A stretch of DNA of 64,000 bases from Streptomyces sp. NBC_01428 (GCF_036231965.1 NZ_CP109499.1:7440001-7504000); one strand, 5' to 3'; shown: positions 33,509 to 46,030, counted from the stretch's first letter. Notes: generated by a model not told the origin, from the sequence alone. Program-made: numbers and translations.

Positions 33509-35719
33509 GTGAGCAGCAGGAACGGGCAATCCGACGGTGACGGGGCTGACGGGGCCGACGGGGCTGACGGCGCCGAGGCGACGGACACGGGCGGCGCGGA
33601 CGGCGGGCCGCCCGAGCAGCTTGCGCTGATCCGGGAGACGGTCCGCCGGTCGAAGGAACCGAAGGCGCCCAAGGCCAGGCCGCGGACCTGGCGCGGTGCG
33701 GCGGTGGCGAAGGAGCTTCCGGTCGCGCGGGTCCTCGTCGACAAAGGGGTGCTGCACCTCGACCGCTACTTCGACTACGCCGTGCCCGAGGACCTCGACG
33801 AAGCGGCCCAGCCGGGCGTGCGGGTACGGGTGCGGTTCGGCGCGGGGGGACGCAACGTCCGGGGCGGCCGGCGCGAGGGCGGCGGTCTGATCGACGGCTA
33901 CCTCGTCGAGCGGGTCGACGAGTCCGACTATGCGGGGCCGCTCGCCGCCCTCGCCCAGGTCGTCTCGCCCGAGCCCGTCCTCGGGCCCGAACTGCTGGGA
34001 CTCGCCCGCGCCGTCGCCGACCGGTACGCGGGATCGCTCGCCGACGTCCTGCAACTGGCCGTTCCGCCCCGGCACGCCCGCGCCGAGGCCCGCGAATCGC
34101 CTCCGCCTCCGCCACCGCCCCCCGCTCCCGACCCCGGGACCTGGCGGCGGTACGGGCGGGGGGCCGACCTCCTCGCCTCACTCGCCTCCGGCGGCGCCCC
34201 GCGCGCCGTGTGGACGGCGCTGCCCGGGCCGGAGTGGGCCGAGGAGATCGCCCGGGCCGTGCAGGCGACGCTCGCCTCGGGGCGCGGCGCCCTCGTCGTC
34301 GTGCCGGCCGGACGTCCCACCGCCCGCGTGGACGCGGCGCTCCGGGCCCTGCTGGGGGAGGGGCGGCACGCGGTGCTGACCGCCGACGCCGGACCCGAGC
34401 GGCGCTACCGCGAGTGGCTGGCCGTACGACGCGGTGCGGTGCGGGCGGTCGTCGGCACCCGCGCCGCGATGTTCGCGCCCGTACGGGACCTCGGACTCGT
34501 CGTCGTGTGGGACGACGGCGACGCCGGACACAGCGACGACAACGCCCCCTTCCCCCATGTCCGCGAAGTGCTGGAGCTGCGCGCGTCGCGGGACAAGTGC
34601 GGCTTCCTGCTGGGCAGTTGGACGTGCACCGTGGAAGCCGCGCAACTGGTCGAGAGCGGCTGGGCGCTGCCGCTGGCCGCCGACCGGGAACAGGTGCGCG
34701 CCGCCGCGCCCCTGGTACGGACCGTCGGGGACGGCGATCTCGCGCGCGACGAGGCGGCCCGCGCCGCGCGCCTGCCCACGATCGCCTGGCAGATCGTGCG
34801 GGAGGGGCTCCGGCAGGGCCCCGTGCTGGTCCAGGTGCCCCGGCGGGGTTATGTGCCGCGGATGGCGTGCGCCCAGTGCCGGGCGCCCGCGCGGTGCCGG
34901 CACTGCGCGGGCCCGCTGGAGGCACAGGACGCGCAGGCCCTGCGGTGCGCCTGGTGCGGGCGCGACGAGACGGCCTGGCACTGCCAGGAGTGCGGCGGGT
35001 TCCGGCTGCGGGCCCAGATCGTCGGCGCGCGCCGGACCGCCGAAGAGCTGGGACGGGCGTTCCCGGCCGTGCCGGTCCGCACGTCAGGGCGGGAGCAGGT
35101 GCTGGACACGGTGTCCGGGACCCCCGCCCTGGTGGTGAGCACTCCGGGCGCCGAGCCGGTCGCCGAGGGCGGCTACGCGGCGGCCCTGCTGCTCGACGGC
35201 TGGGCCATGCTCGGCCGCCCCGACCTGCGGGCCGGGGAGGACGCGCTGCGCCGCTGGATCGGCGCGGCGGCCTTGGTCCGCCCGCAGGGCGACGGCGGAA
35301 CGGTCGTGGTGGTGGCCGAACCGACCCTGCGGCCCGTGCAGGCGCTCGTGCGGTGGGATCCCGTCGGCCACGCGGTGCGTGAACTCGCCGAGCGGGCCGA
35401 GCTGGGTTTCCCGCCGGTCTCCCGGATGGCGGCCGTGTCCGGTACCCCGGAGGCGCTCGCAGGTTTCCTGTCCGGCGTCGAACTGCCGAGCGACGCAGAG
35501 GTGTTGGGACCCGTACCGATCCCGGCAGCCGAGGCCGCCCGCGGACGTCGGCCCGGCGGCCCGCCCACCGGGGAGCCGGCGGAGCGCGTGCTGGTGCGGG
35601 TGCCACCGGGCAGCGGCGCCGCGCTGGCGGCGGCCCTGAAGCACGCGCAGGCGGCCCGCATGGCCCGCGGCGGAACCGAGCCCGTACGGATCCGGATCGA
35701 TCCCCTCGACATCGGCTGA
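33509..35719 (+). CDS. priA: Primosomal protein N' (PriA), helicase motifs degenerate
   Basis: 736 residues with PriA domain order but without a working ATPase site. After an acidic low-complexity leader (DGDGADGADGADGAEATD), residues about 70-190 form the 3'BD DNA-binding domain (VARVLVDKGVLHLDRYFDYAVP). Where canonical PriA has GxTGSGKT, this protein reads ALPGPEWAEEIARAV (about 235), and the DEEH box is replaced by VVWDDGDAGHSD (about 333). The zinc-binding cysteines are intact (CAQC, CRHC, CAWC, CQEC; about 455-500). Loss of the helicase motifs is known in actinobacterial PriA, so a structural role in replication restart is more likely than unwinding. Confidence 0.9.
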   Translation: MSSRNGQSDGDGADGADGADGAEATDTGGADGGPPEQLALIRETVRRSKEPKAPKARPRTWRGAAVAKELPVARVLVDKGVLHLDRYFDYAVPEDLDEAAQPGVRVRVRFGAGGRNVRGGRREGGGLIDGYLVERVDESDYAGPLAALAQVVSPEPVLGPELLGLARAVADRYAGSLADVLQLAVPPRHARAEARESPPPPPPPPAPDPGTWRRYGRGADLLASLASGGAPRAVWTALPGPEWAEEIARAVQATLASGRGALVVVPAGRPTARVDAALRALLGEGRHAVLTADAGPERRYREWLAVRRGAVRAVVGTRAAMFAPVRDLGLVVVWDDGDAGHSDDNAPFPHVREVLELRASRDKCGFLLGSWTCTVEAAQLVESGWALPLAADREQVRAAAPLVRTVGDGDLARDEAARAARLPTIAWQIVREGLRQGPVLVQVPRRGYVPRMACAQCRAPARCRHCAGPLEAQDAQALRCAWCGRDETAWHCQECGGFRLRAQIVGARRTAEELGRAFPAVPVRTSGREQVLDTVSGTPALVVSTPGAEPVAEGGYAAALLLDGWAMLGRPDLRAGEDALRRWIGAAALVRPQGDGGTVVVVAEPTLRPVQALVRWDPVGHAVRELAERAELGFPPVSRMAAVSGTPEALAGFLSGVELPSDAEVLGPVPIPAAEAARGRRPGGPPTGEPAERVLVRVPPGSGAALAAALKHAQAARMARGGTEPVRIRIDPLDIG

Positions 35720-35800
35720 CACCGGCCCGCGCAGGGGTGTTCCACCAGCCCGAAGGGGGTGCGGGACGGGTGCTTGATGTCCGGTGGGGGCGGACGCGCG

Positions 35801-35832
35801 ACTGCCTCCCGGGGCCCTGGCCGGGAGGCAGT
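35801..35832. terminator. Bidirectional terminator between priA and the HTH gene
   Basis: ACTGCCTCCCGG at 35801-35812 and CCGGGAGGCAGT at 35821-35832 form a perfect 12-bp stem with an 8-nt loop, placed between convergent genes. Confidence 0.65.
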
Positions 35833-35857
35833 TCTGGGTCTCTGGTGGGGGAGTGGG

Positions 35858-37679
<1,822 letters not shown>

Positions 37680-37758
37680 CGGCCGCCCCACGGCCGGCCC
37701 GCGCCGCGCGGCGTAGGCTGATGAACGCACCCTTTCCTGGATCCGGAGCACCTTTTTC

Positions 37759-39192
37759 GTGAGTGAGCAGTCCCGTCGGCCGGCCAAGCCCGGCAAGCCC
37801 TACCGTCGCCCCCAGAAGGACCCGGTCCGCATGCTCGCCTTCGAGGCGCTGCGGGCCGTGGACGAGCGCGACGCGTACGCCAACCTCGTCCTGCCGCCGC
37901 TGCTGCGCAAGGCGCGGGAGAAGGGCGACTTCGACGGCCGGGACGCCGCACTCGCCACGGAACTGGTCTACGGCACGCTGCGCCGGCAGGGAACGTACGA
38001 CGCCGTCATCGGGGCCTGTGTCGACCGGCCGCTGCGCGAGGTCGATCCGCCGGTCCTCGACGTGCTCAGCCTCGGCGTCCACCAGCTGCTCGGCACGCGC
38101 ATCCCGACCCACGCCGCCGTCTCCGCCTCGGTGGAGCTGGCCCGGGTGGTGCTCGGCGACGGGCGGGCCAAGTTCGTCAACGCCGTCCTGCGCAAGGTCG
38201 CGCGGCAGGACCTCGACGCCTGGGTCGAGCAGGTCGCGCCGCCCTACGACGAGGACCCCGAGGACCACCTCGCCGTCGTGCACTCGCACCCCCGCTGGAT
38301 CGTCTCCGCCCTGTGGGACTCCCTCGGCGGCGGCCGGGCCGGCATCGAGGACCTGCTGGAGGCGGACAACGAACGGCCCGAGGTGACACTCGTCGCCCGG
38401 CCCGGACGCACCACCGCCGACGAGATCCTCGGCGCGCTCGACGAGGACTCGGCCCTGCCGGGCCGCTGGTCGCCGTACGCCGTGCGCCTCTCCGAGGGCG
38501 GCGAACCCGGCGCGATCGACGCCGTCCGCGAGGGGCGCGCGGGCGTCCAGGACGAGGGCAGCCAGCTCGTCGCCGTCGCCCTCGCGAACGCGCCGCTCGA
38601 CGGGCCCGACCGGCTCTGGCTGGACGGCTGCGCCGGACCCGGCGGCAAGGCCGCGATGCTGGCGGGGCTCGCGGCCCGGCGCGGCGCGACGCTGCTCGCC
38701 TCCGAGAAGCAGCCCCACCGCGCGGGACTGGTCGCCAAGGCGCTCGCCGGGAACCCCGGCCCCTACCAGGTCATCACCGCGGACGGCACGCGTCCGCCGT
38801 GGCGTCCCGACACCTTCGACCGGGTGCTCATGGACGTGCCCTGCACCGGTCTGGGCGCCCTGCGGCGTCGTCCCGAGGCCCGCTGGCGGCGCCGCCCCGA
38901 GGACCTCGACGGCTTCGCCCCGCTCCAGCGCGGTCTGCTGCGCACGGCCCTCGACTCGGTGCGGGTCGGCGGTGTCGTCGGCTACGCGACCTGCTCGCCG
39001 CACCTCGCCGAGACCCGCGCGGTCGTCAACGACGTCCTCAAGCACTACGACGGCGGCTCCGCCGAACTCCTCGACGCCCGCCCGCTGCTGCCCGGCGTCC
39101 CGGCCCTCGGCGACGGCCCCGACGTCCAGCTGTGGCCGCATCTGCACGGCACCGACGCCATGTACCTGGCACTGATCCGCCGGACGGGCTGA
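37759..39192 (+). CDS. rsmB: 16S rRNA (cytosine-967-C5)-methyltransferase
   Basis: 477 residues. The N-terminal NusB-like RNA-binding domain (about 20-160, ELVYGTLRRQGTYDAVI) is fused to the SAM-dependent methyltransferase (about 260-477). The SAM motif reads LDGCAGPGGKAAMLAG, the catalytic cysteine sits in MDVPCTGLGALRRRPEARW and the second cysteine in GYATCSPHLAET. The start is GTG. TAGGCT at 37714-37719 may be its own -10 element. It is convergent with the MMPL gene after only 34 bases. Confidence 0.95.
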   Translation: MSEQSRRPAKPGKPYRRPQKDPVRMLAFEALRAVDERDAYANLVLPPLLRKAREKGDFDGRDAALATELVYGTLRRQGTYDAVIGACVDRPLREVDPPVLDVLSLGVHQLLGTRIPTHAAVSASVELARVVLGDGRAKFVNAVLRKVARQDLDAWVEQVAPPYDEDPEDHLAVVHSHPRWIVSALWDSLGGGRAGIEDLLEADNERPEVTLVARPGRTTADEILGALDEDSALPGRWSPYAVRLSEGGEPGAIDAVREGRAGVQDEGSQLVAVALANAPLDGPDRLWLDGCAGPGGKAAMLAGLAARRGATLLASEKQPHRAGLVAKALAGNPGPYQVITADGTRPPWRPDTFDRVLMDVPCTGLGALRRRPEARWRRRPEDLDGFAPLQRGLLRTALDSVRVGGVVGYATCSPHLAETRAVVNDVLKHYDGGSAELLDARPLLPGVPALGDGPDVQLWPHLHGTDAMYLALIRRTG

Positions 39193-39226
39193 CCGCCGCC
39201 GCACTCTCTTCCGTACCGCTGCGCGC

Positions 39227-41416
39227 TCAGCCCGGGGGAGCGGCCGGTCGCGGAGGCTTGTCCGGCTTGTCCGGATCCGGCGCGGCGGGGTCCGGCGGAG
39301 GCCGGGTGCCACCGTCCTCGTGCGCCAGCCGGTTCGGCCACCACACCTTCGGGCCCACATCCAGGAAGAGCGAGGTCACGAGGACCGAGCGCACGATGAA
39401 GGTGTCCAGCAGCACGCCGAAGGCGACCGCGAAGCCGATCTCGGCGAAGCCCACCACCGGCAGGGTGCCGAGCGCGGCGAACGTGCCCGCGAGGACCAGA
39501 CCGGCCGAGGTGATCACCGCCCCGGTGGTGGCCAGCCCGGTGACCACTCCGCGCCGGGTGCCCTGATGGGCCGCCTCCTCGCGGATTCGGGTGGTCAGGA
39601 AGATGTTGTAGTCGATGCCGAGCGCCACCAGGAACACGAAGACGAACAGCGGGAAGGACACGTCCTCGCCCGCGTAGTCGAAGACGTGCCGGAAGACCAG
39701 TGCGCTCACCCCGAGCGCGGCGGCCAGCGAGAGCACCACGGTCCCGATCAGCAGCAGTGGGGCCACCAGGGCCCGTAGCAGCACGCTCAGCACGAGCAGG
39801 ACCACGATCAGGACGAGCGGGATCACCAGGTAGTTGTCGTGCGTCTGGGCGTCCTCCATGTCCAGCAGGGCCGCGGTGCCGCCGCCGACCTTCGCGTCGG
39901 CGTCGGGCAGCGCGTGCACGGAGTCCCGCACGCGGTCCACCGTGGCTTTCGCCGCGTCGCTGTCGGACGGATCGCGCAGCGTCGCCTCGAACAGCACCCT
40001 GCCGTCGTGCTCCGGCGCCGTGCCCGGTGGCACCCCGATGCTCGCGGGCACCACGCCCGGATCCGCCGCCACGGTCCGGCGCACCTGCCCGGCCGCCGCC
40101 GCGTCCGAGACCACCACCAGCGGATCGCCGGCGCCCGCCGGGAAGTACTGCTCGGAGATCTCCTGGCCCACGATCGAGTCCGGCTTGCCGGTGAACTGAT
40201 CGGCGGCCGGGATGCCCGCGGCCCGCAGTTCGACGAGCCCGACCGAGAGGGCGGCGAGGACCAGCGCCGTCCCGATCCAGGTGGTCCGGGGACGGCGGGC
40301 GATGCGGTGGCCGACACGCGACCAGAAGCCGCTGCGGGTCGGGTCGGACGAACCGACGTGCGGCACGGCGGGCCAGAAGATCCAGCGCCCGAACACCAGG
40401 AGCAGGGCGGGGAACAGGGTGAGCATGGCCAGCAGGGCGACGGCCACGCCGATCGCCGCGACCGGGCCGAGGCCCCGCGTCGAGTTCATCTCGGCGACCA
40501 GCAGCACCAGCATGCTCAGCACGACCGTCGCGCCCGAGGCGAGGACCGCCGGGCCCGCCCGGTTCATGGCGCGCGCCATCGCCTCGTGCCGGTCCTCGTG
40601 ACGGCGCAGCTCCTCCCGGTAACGGGCGACGAGCAGCAGGGCGTAGTCGGTGCCCGCGCCGAACACGAGCACCGTGAGGATGCCGGCGCTCTGCCCGTTG
40701 ACGGTCAGCCCGGCATGGGTCGCCAGCAGATAGATCAGCGCCTGGGCCGTGAAGAGGGCGACGATCACCCCGAGCAGCGGCACGAAGAGCAGGGTCGGAC
40801 TGCGGAAGGTGATCAGCAGCATCACGATGACGACGGCCATCGCCGCGTAGAGCAGCGTGGAGTCGATGCCCTCGAAGGCCTTCGAGGAATCGGCCGAGGT
40901 GCCGCCGGGCCCGGTGATGTGCACGGCGAGCCCGTCGCCGCCCTTGCCCACCTGGTCGCGGATGGAGTCGACGGCGGGAGCGATCCGCTGCCAGCCGGCC
41001 GCGTCCATGGTGATCGGCACGTAGATCTGCGCGGCGCGCGGATCGGCCGGCCGGTCGAAGACCGGGCCCCGGGTCTCCGCACCGCGGATGCCGTGGTCCC
41101 GCAGTTTCTCGATCTGCTGGACGTCCTCGGCGATCTGCCGCCGGTCCTGCGTCGTCAGACCGCCCTCACGGGCGTAGACGACGACCGCGGGGATCTGCTC
41201 GGGACGGAACTCGTTCGAGACGTCCAGGACTTGGGTCGACTCCGCCGAGCCGGGCAGCCAGGACTGCGCGTCGTTGTCCTGGGCGTCGCTGAGCTTCATG
41301 CCGAGCGGTGCCACGAAGAGCAGCACCAGCAGCCACAGGGCCAGCACCAGCCACTTGGACCGGCGTCCGCACACGGCGCCGATGCCCGCCCGCTTCCAGG
41401 CGTCGAGCCGCTTCAT
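39227..41416 (-). CDS. MMPL family (RND superfamily) transporter
   Basis: 729 residues with the two-fold MMPL layout. A first membrane helix near 22-42 (WLVLALWLLVLLFVAPLGM) precedes a large external loop (about 45-195), then five helices containing AGILTVLVFGAGTDYALLLVARYREEL. A second half has its loop at about 395-520 and helices with FPLFVFVFLVALGIDYNIFLTTRIREE. The paired GTDYALL/GIDYNIF helices with acidic residues are the expected proton relay. ATG 41414-41416 was chosen because MKRLDAWKRAG directly precedes the first helix. Actinobacterial MMPLs export lipids or drugs; the substrate here is unknown. Confidence 0.88.
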   Translation of the reverse strand: MKRLDAWKRAGIGAVCGRRSKWLVLALWLLVLLFVAPLGMKLSDAQDNDAQSWLPGSAESTQVLDVSNEFRPEQIPAVVVYAREGGLTTQDRRQIAEDVQQIEKLRDHGIRGAETRGPVFDRPADPRAAQIYVPITMDAAGWQRIAPAVDSIRDQVGKGGDGLAVHITGPGGTSADSSKAFEGIDSTLLYAAMAVVIVMLLITFRSPTLLFVPLLGVIVALFTAQALIYLLATHAGLTVNGQSAGILTVLVFGAGTDYALLLVARYREELRRHEDRHEAMARAMNRAGPAVLASGATVVLSMLVLLVAEMNSTRGLGPVAAIGVAVALLAMLTLFPALLLVFGRWIFWPAVPHVGSSDPTRSGFWSRVGHRIARRPRTTWIGTALVLAALSVGLVELRAAGIPAADQFTGKPDSIVGQEISEQYFPAGAGDPLVVVSDAAAAGQVRRTVAADPGVVPASIGVPPGTAPEHDGRVLFEATLRDPSDSDAAKATVDRVRDSVHALPDADAKVGGGTAALLDMEDAQTHDNYLVIPLVLIVVLLVLSVLLRALVAPLLLIGTVVLSLAAALGVSALVFRHVFDYAGEDVSFPLFVFVFLVALGIDYNIFLTTRIREEAAHQGTRRGVVTGLATTGAVITSAGLVLAGTFAALGTLPVVGFAEIGFAVAFGVLLDTFIVRSVLVTSLFLDVGPKVWWPNRLAHEDGGTRPPPDPAAPDPDKPDKPPRPAAPPG

Positions 41417-41550
41417 GCCCACCCCCGTGACCGGACGCGGCGCCGCTGGGCCGCCGGGCACGGCACCCGGGACGCCCGCCGGACGTCGGCGGAGAGACCG
41501 AGGTCCGGACCGAGGAGAGCAACCGGCCCGGGACATGGCAGGCTTGGGGC

Positions 41551-42237
41551 ATGGCCGCGCAGATCAACCCCAGCATCCTGTCCGCCGACTTCGCCCGTCT
41601 TGCCGAGGAGGCAACAGCGGTGCAGGGGGCGGACTGGCTCCATGTCGACGTGATGGACAACCATTTCGTACCGAACCTCACGCTCGGTGTTCCGGTCGTG
41701 GAGTCCCTGGCGCGGGCGACGGACACTCCGCTGGACTGCCATCTGATGATCGAGGACGCCGATCGGTGGGCGCCCCAGTACGTGGAAGCGGGGGCCGGCT
41801 CGGTCACCTTCCACGTGGAGGCGACCGGGGCACCGATCAGGCTCGCCCGCGAGATCCGGGCCAAGGGTGCCCGTGCCTCGATGGCACTCAAGCCGGCGAC
41901 GCCCATCGAGCCGTACGAGGATCTGCTTCCCGAGCTCGACATGCTGCTGATCATGACCGTCGAGCCCGGGTTCGGGGGTCAGGCCTTTCTCGACATCATG
42001 CTCCCGAAGATCCGCCGCACCCGCGAGTTGATCAAAAAGCACGGCCTCGAACTGTGGCTCCAGGTCGACGGCGGCGTCTCGGCGTCCACCATCGAGCGGT
42101 GCGCCGAAGCGGGGGCCGACGTCTTCGTCGCCGGATCGGCCGTCTACGGGGCCGCGGACCCGGCCCAGGCGGTACGTGCACTGCGCACCCAGGCCGAGGA
42201 GGCGACGGCCCGCGCCTCGTGGGCGTGCGGCCACTGA
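41551..42237 (+). CDS. rpe: Ribulose-phosphate 3-epimerase
   Basis: Interconverts Ru5P and Xu5P in the pentose phosphate pathway. It has 228 residues in a TIM barrel. [15 protein letters not shown] is near the N-terminus, [16 protein letters not shown] holds metal and catalytic residues, and [21 protein letters not shown] and LQVDGGV complete the site. The SorC-type regulator follows, a plausible sugar-linked neighbour. Confidence 0.96.
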   Translation: MAAQINPSILSADFARLAEEATAVQGADWLHVDVMDNHFVPNLTLGVPVVESLARATDTPLDCHLMIEDADRWAPQYVEAGAGSVTFHVEATGAPIRLAREIRAKGARASMALKPATPIEPYEDLLPELDMLLIMTVEPGFGGQAFLDIMLPKIRRTRELIKKHGLELWLQVDGGVSASTIERCAEAGADVFVAGSAVYGAADPAQAVRALRTQAEEATARASWACGH

Positions 42238-42339
42238 ACCAAGGGAACGTGAACGGCGCCCTTCGGGGCGGATCAAGTGCGCCGGATCTGCGAGGATGAA
42301 CGGCGAATCCAGAGTGTGAACAGCAGTGAGGAGATCGCC

Positions 42340-43359
42340 GTGTCGGGTATGTCGGCGGGCCGGTCAGCCATGCGGATGGGACCCGCTGAGCTGGTGCAGG
42401 CGGCGGCCATGGCCCGCCGCTTCTACCTCGAGGGCAAGTCCAAGATCCAGATCGCCGAGGAGTTCGGCGTCAGCCGCTTCAAGGTGGCCCGGGTCCTGGA
42501 GACCGCTCTCGAACGGGATCTCGTGAGGATCGAGATCCGCGTCCCCGCCGAGCTGGACGCGGAGCGCTCGGACGCGCTGCGCGCCCGCTACGGCCTTCGG
42601 CACGCCGTGGTCGTCGAGTCCCCGGCGGACGCCGAGGAGTCGCCCGACCCGGAGAACCTCGGTGAGGTGGCCGCGGACCTGCTCGGCGAACTGGTCAACG
42701 AGGGCGATGTGCTCGGCCTCGCCTGGGGCCGCTCCACGATCCACATGGCGGCGGCGCTGGACCGGCTCCCGCCGTGCACCGTGGTGCAGCTGACGGGTGT
42801 CTACGACGCCGGTACCGCCGAGCGCGGCTCCGTCGAGGCCGTACGGCGTGCGGCGCAGGTGTCGGGCGGCGACGCCCACCCCATCTACGCGCCGATGCTG
42901 CTGCCCGACGAGGCCACCGCGGCGGCGCTGCGCAACCAGACGGGGATCGCTCGCGCCTTCGAGTACTTCGACAAGGTCACGGTCGCCTGTGTCTCCATCG
43001 GCTCCTGGGAGCCCGGCATCTCTACGGTGCACGACATGCTCAGCGACGAGGAGCGCGCCCACTACGCGTCCCTCGGTGTCGCCGCCGAGATGTCCGCCCA
43101 CCTCTTCGACGCCGAGGGCCGGCGGGTCGGCCGCGATCTGGGCGAGCGCTGCATCACGGTCGAGGCCGACCGGCTGCGCCGTATCCCCGAGGTGGTGGCG
43201 ATCGCGGGCGGCCAGCGCAAGGCGGCCGCCATCGACGCGGTGCTGCGCTCCGGGCTGGTCACCAGCCTGGTGACGGACACCTCCGCCGCGGACTATCTGA
43301 TGACGGCGGGCACGACCCCGCGTCCGGCGCTGAACCGGGCGGACCCGGACGGCCCCTGA
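42340..43359 (+). CDS. SorC/DeoR-family sugar-binding transcriptional regulator
   Basis: 339 residues. The N-terminal helix-turn-helix (about 20-60) reads YLEGKSKIQIAEEFGVSRFKVARVLE. The rest is the SorC effector domain (about 80-325), with GLAWGRSTIHMAAALD and VVQLTGVY typical of phosphosugar binding. I chose GTG 42340, which has GAGGAG 6 bases upstream; a GTG at 42316 is the alternative. It may control carbohydrate uptake or adjacent pentose metabolism. The 3' end is followed 21 bases later by a perfect hairpin that also covers the start of the RNase gene. Confidence 0.88.
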   Translation: MSGMSAGRSAMRMGPAELVQAAAMARRFYLEGKSKIQIAEEFGVSRFKVARVLETALERDLVRIEIRVPAELDAERSDALRARYGLRHAVVVESPADAEESPDPENLGEVAADLLGELVNEGDVLGLAWGRSTIHMAAALDRLPPCTVVQLTGVYDAGTAERGSVEAVRRAAQVSGGDAHPIYAPMLLPDEATAAALRNQTGIARAFEYFDKVTVACVSIGSWEPGISTVHDMLSDEERAHYASLGVAAEMSAHLFDAEGRRVGRDLGERCITVEADRLRRIPEVVAIAGGQRKAAAIDAVLRSGLVTSLVTDTSAADYLMTAGTTPRPALNRADPDGP

Positions 43360-43380
43360 GGGCGCCTCAACGCGTGCCTG

Positions 43381-43430
43381 GAGGGGACGGCCGTGGCAGC
43401 ATCGACTCATGCTGCCACGGCCGTCCCCTC
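43381..43430 (+). terminator. Perfect 21-bp hairpin spanning the RNase start codon (terminator and/or translational block)
   Basis: Positions 43381-43401 and 43410-43430 are exact reverse complements with an 8-nt loop (TCGACTCA). The ATG of the RNase gene is at 43409-43411, at the loop/right-arm junction. A GGAGGGG that could serve as ribosome binding site is at 43380-43386, in the left arm and 22 bases from the ATG. The hairpin can act as terminator for the SorC gene and would also hide the RNase translation start. Confidence 0.8.
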
Positions 43431-43852
43431 GCACGTTCGCGGGCCCTTTGACGGCCGTTCTGCTGGCCTGTCTCGCGCTGCTGCTCACGGGCTGCTCGTC
43501 GACGGACACCGCCGCCCCGGGCGACCGTGCCACCACCGCGAGCGGGTCCGCGGCCCTGCCCTCCTGGGTGGGCGACCGGCCGACCGTCAGCGCCGCCGAA
43601 CTACCGGCCGAGGGCCGTGCGACGCTCGCCCTCATCGACCGGGGCGGCCCGTACCCGTACGCCAAGGACGGAGCCGTCTTCGGCAACTTCGAGCGGGAGC
43701 TGCCGCAGCGCCCCCGGGGGTACTACCACGAGTACACCGTGCGGACGCCCGGCGAGGGCGACCGGGGCGCCCGACGCATCGTCACCGGGCAGAGCGGGGA
43801 GATCTACTACACCGATGATCACTACGACTCGTTCAAGGCGGTGCTGAGATGA
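43409..43852 (+). CDS. Secreted guanyl-specific ribonuclease (RNase Sa/barnase family), lipoprotein-like
   Basis: 147 residues. A signal peptide with lipobox LLLTGC (Cys29) is followed by a spacer (about 30-60) and the ribonuclease domain. Compared with RNase Sa of Streptomyces aureofaciens, the catalytic Glu is present as Glu108 in YYHEYTV, the arginines in GARRIVTG (122-123) and the catalytic His as His138 in TDDHYDSF. The DGAVFGNFERELPQRP substrate loop is also kept. No C-terminal disulphide cysteine is seen, unlike RNase Sa. The barstar gene starts within its stop codon (ATGA). The start codon is inside a perfect hairpin, implying low or conditional translation. Confidence 0.9.
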   Translation: MLPRPSPRTFAGPLTAVLLACLALLLTGCSSTDTAAPGDRATTASGSAALPSWVGDRPTVSAAELPAEGRATLALIDRGGPYPYAKDGAVFGNFERELPQRPRGYYHEYTVRTPGEGDRGARRIVTGQSGEIYYTDDHYDSFKAVLR

Positions 43853-44226
43853 CCCGTGGGCCGCTCGCGGAGGTGTGCCACGCGGCCGGGTGGCAGGTCA
43901 GCGAGCTCGACCTCTCCGGCGTTCTCGACAAGGCCGGCTTCATGGCCCGCTGCGTCCGCGCCCTCGACCTGCCCGAGTGGTTCGGCCGGAACTGGGACGC
44001 GCTCGCCGACGTCCTGGGCGACCCCGACTGGGGACCCGCCACCCCGGGCAGGCTCCTCGTGGTGAGCGGCTGGCGCCCGTACGCGCGGGCACGGCCCGCC
44101 GAGTGGGAGACCGCCCAGGGGATCCTGGAGGCGGCCTCCGGCCACTACCAGCAGTTCGACGCCACGCTGTCGGTCGTCCTCGTCCTTGGAGGATCCGACC
44201 AATTGCCCCCTGACCTGCCTGGATGA
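43849..44226 (+). CDS. Barstar family RNase inhibitor
   Basis: 125 residues. The barstar core is visible: LDLSGVLDKAGFMARCVRALDLPEWFGRNWDALADVL, where the GRNWDAL segment and the acidic Asp of the helix form the RNase-binding face, and a final strand, LSVVLVLGG. There is no signal peptide, so it acts in the cytoplasm. It overlaps the RNase gene by 4 bases (ATGA), giving coupled synthesis of the enzyme and its cytoplasmic inhibitor. Confidence 0.9.
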   Translation: MTRGPLAEVCHAAGWQVSELDLSGVLDKAGFMARCVRALDLPEWFGRNWDALADVLGDPDWGPATPGRLLVVSGWRPYARARPAEWETAQGILEAASGHYQQFDATLSVVLVLGGSDQLPPDLPG

Positions 44227-44291
44227 TCTGTCCGGGCACCGCACACCAGCCGTCATGGGACAATGAAGTACGTGCTCTTCCCCCTGGCTGA

Positions 44292-45776
<1,485 letters not shown>

Positions 45777-45839
45777 CTTCCCCGGTCCACGGCCGAGCCC
45801 GCCGCACGCCGACGACGGCGGCCCGGTCCGTCGGCCTCC

Positions 45840-45875
45840 ACGGCCCCTGTCCCCCCGCGTGGGAACAGGGGCCGT
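45840..45875 (+). terminator. Terminator hairpin after guaB1
   Basis: ACGGCCCCTGT (45840-45850) pairs with ACAGGGGCCGT (45865-45875), extended inward by CCC/GGG. The perfect outer stem is 11 bp. Confidence 0.65.
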
Positions 45876-46030
45876 ACGCGTGCGTGGGGTGCCCGCGACG
45901 GACGGACGGGCGTGCCCGCGGACGACGGACGGCTTCGCGCGAGGGGGTGGACGGGCGTCTCCGGAGCGGGAATTGACGCACCGTCGGTTCGGCGGCCGGC
46001 GAACCCCTTTCACCAGCGAAAAGGCGCCGT

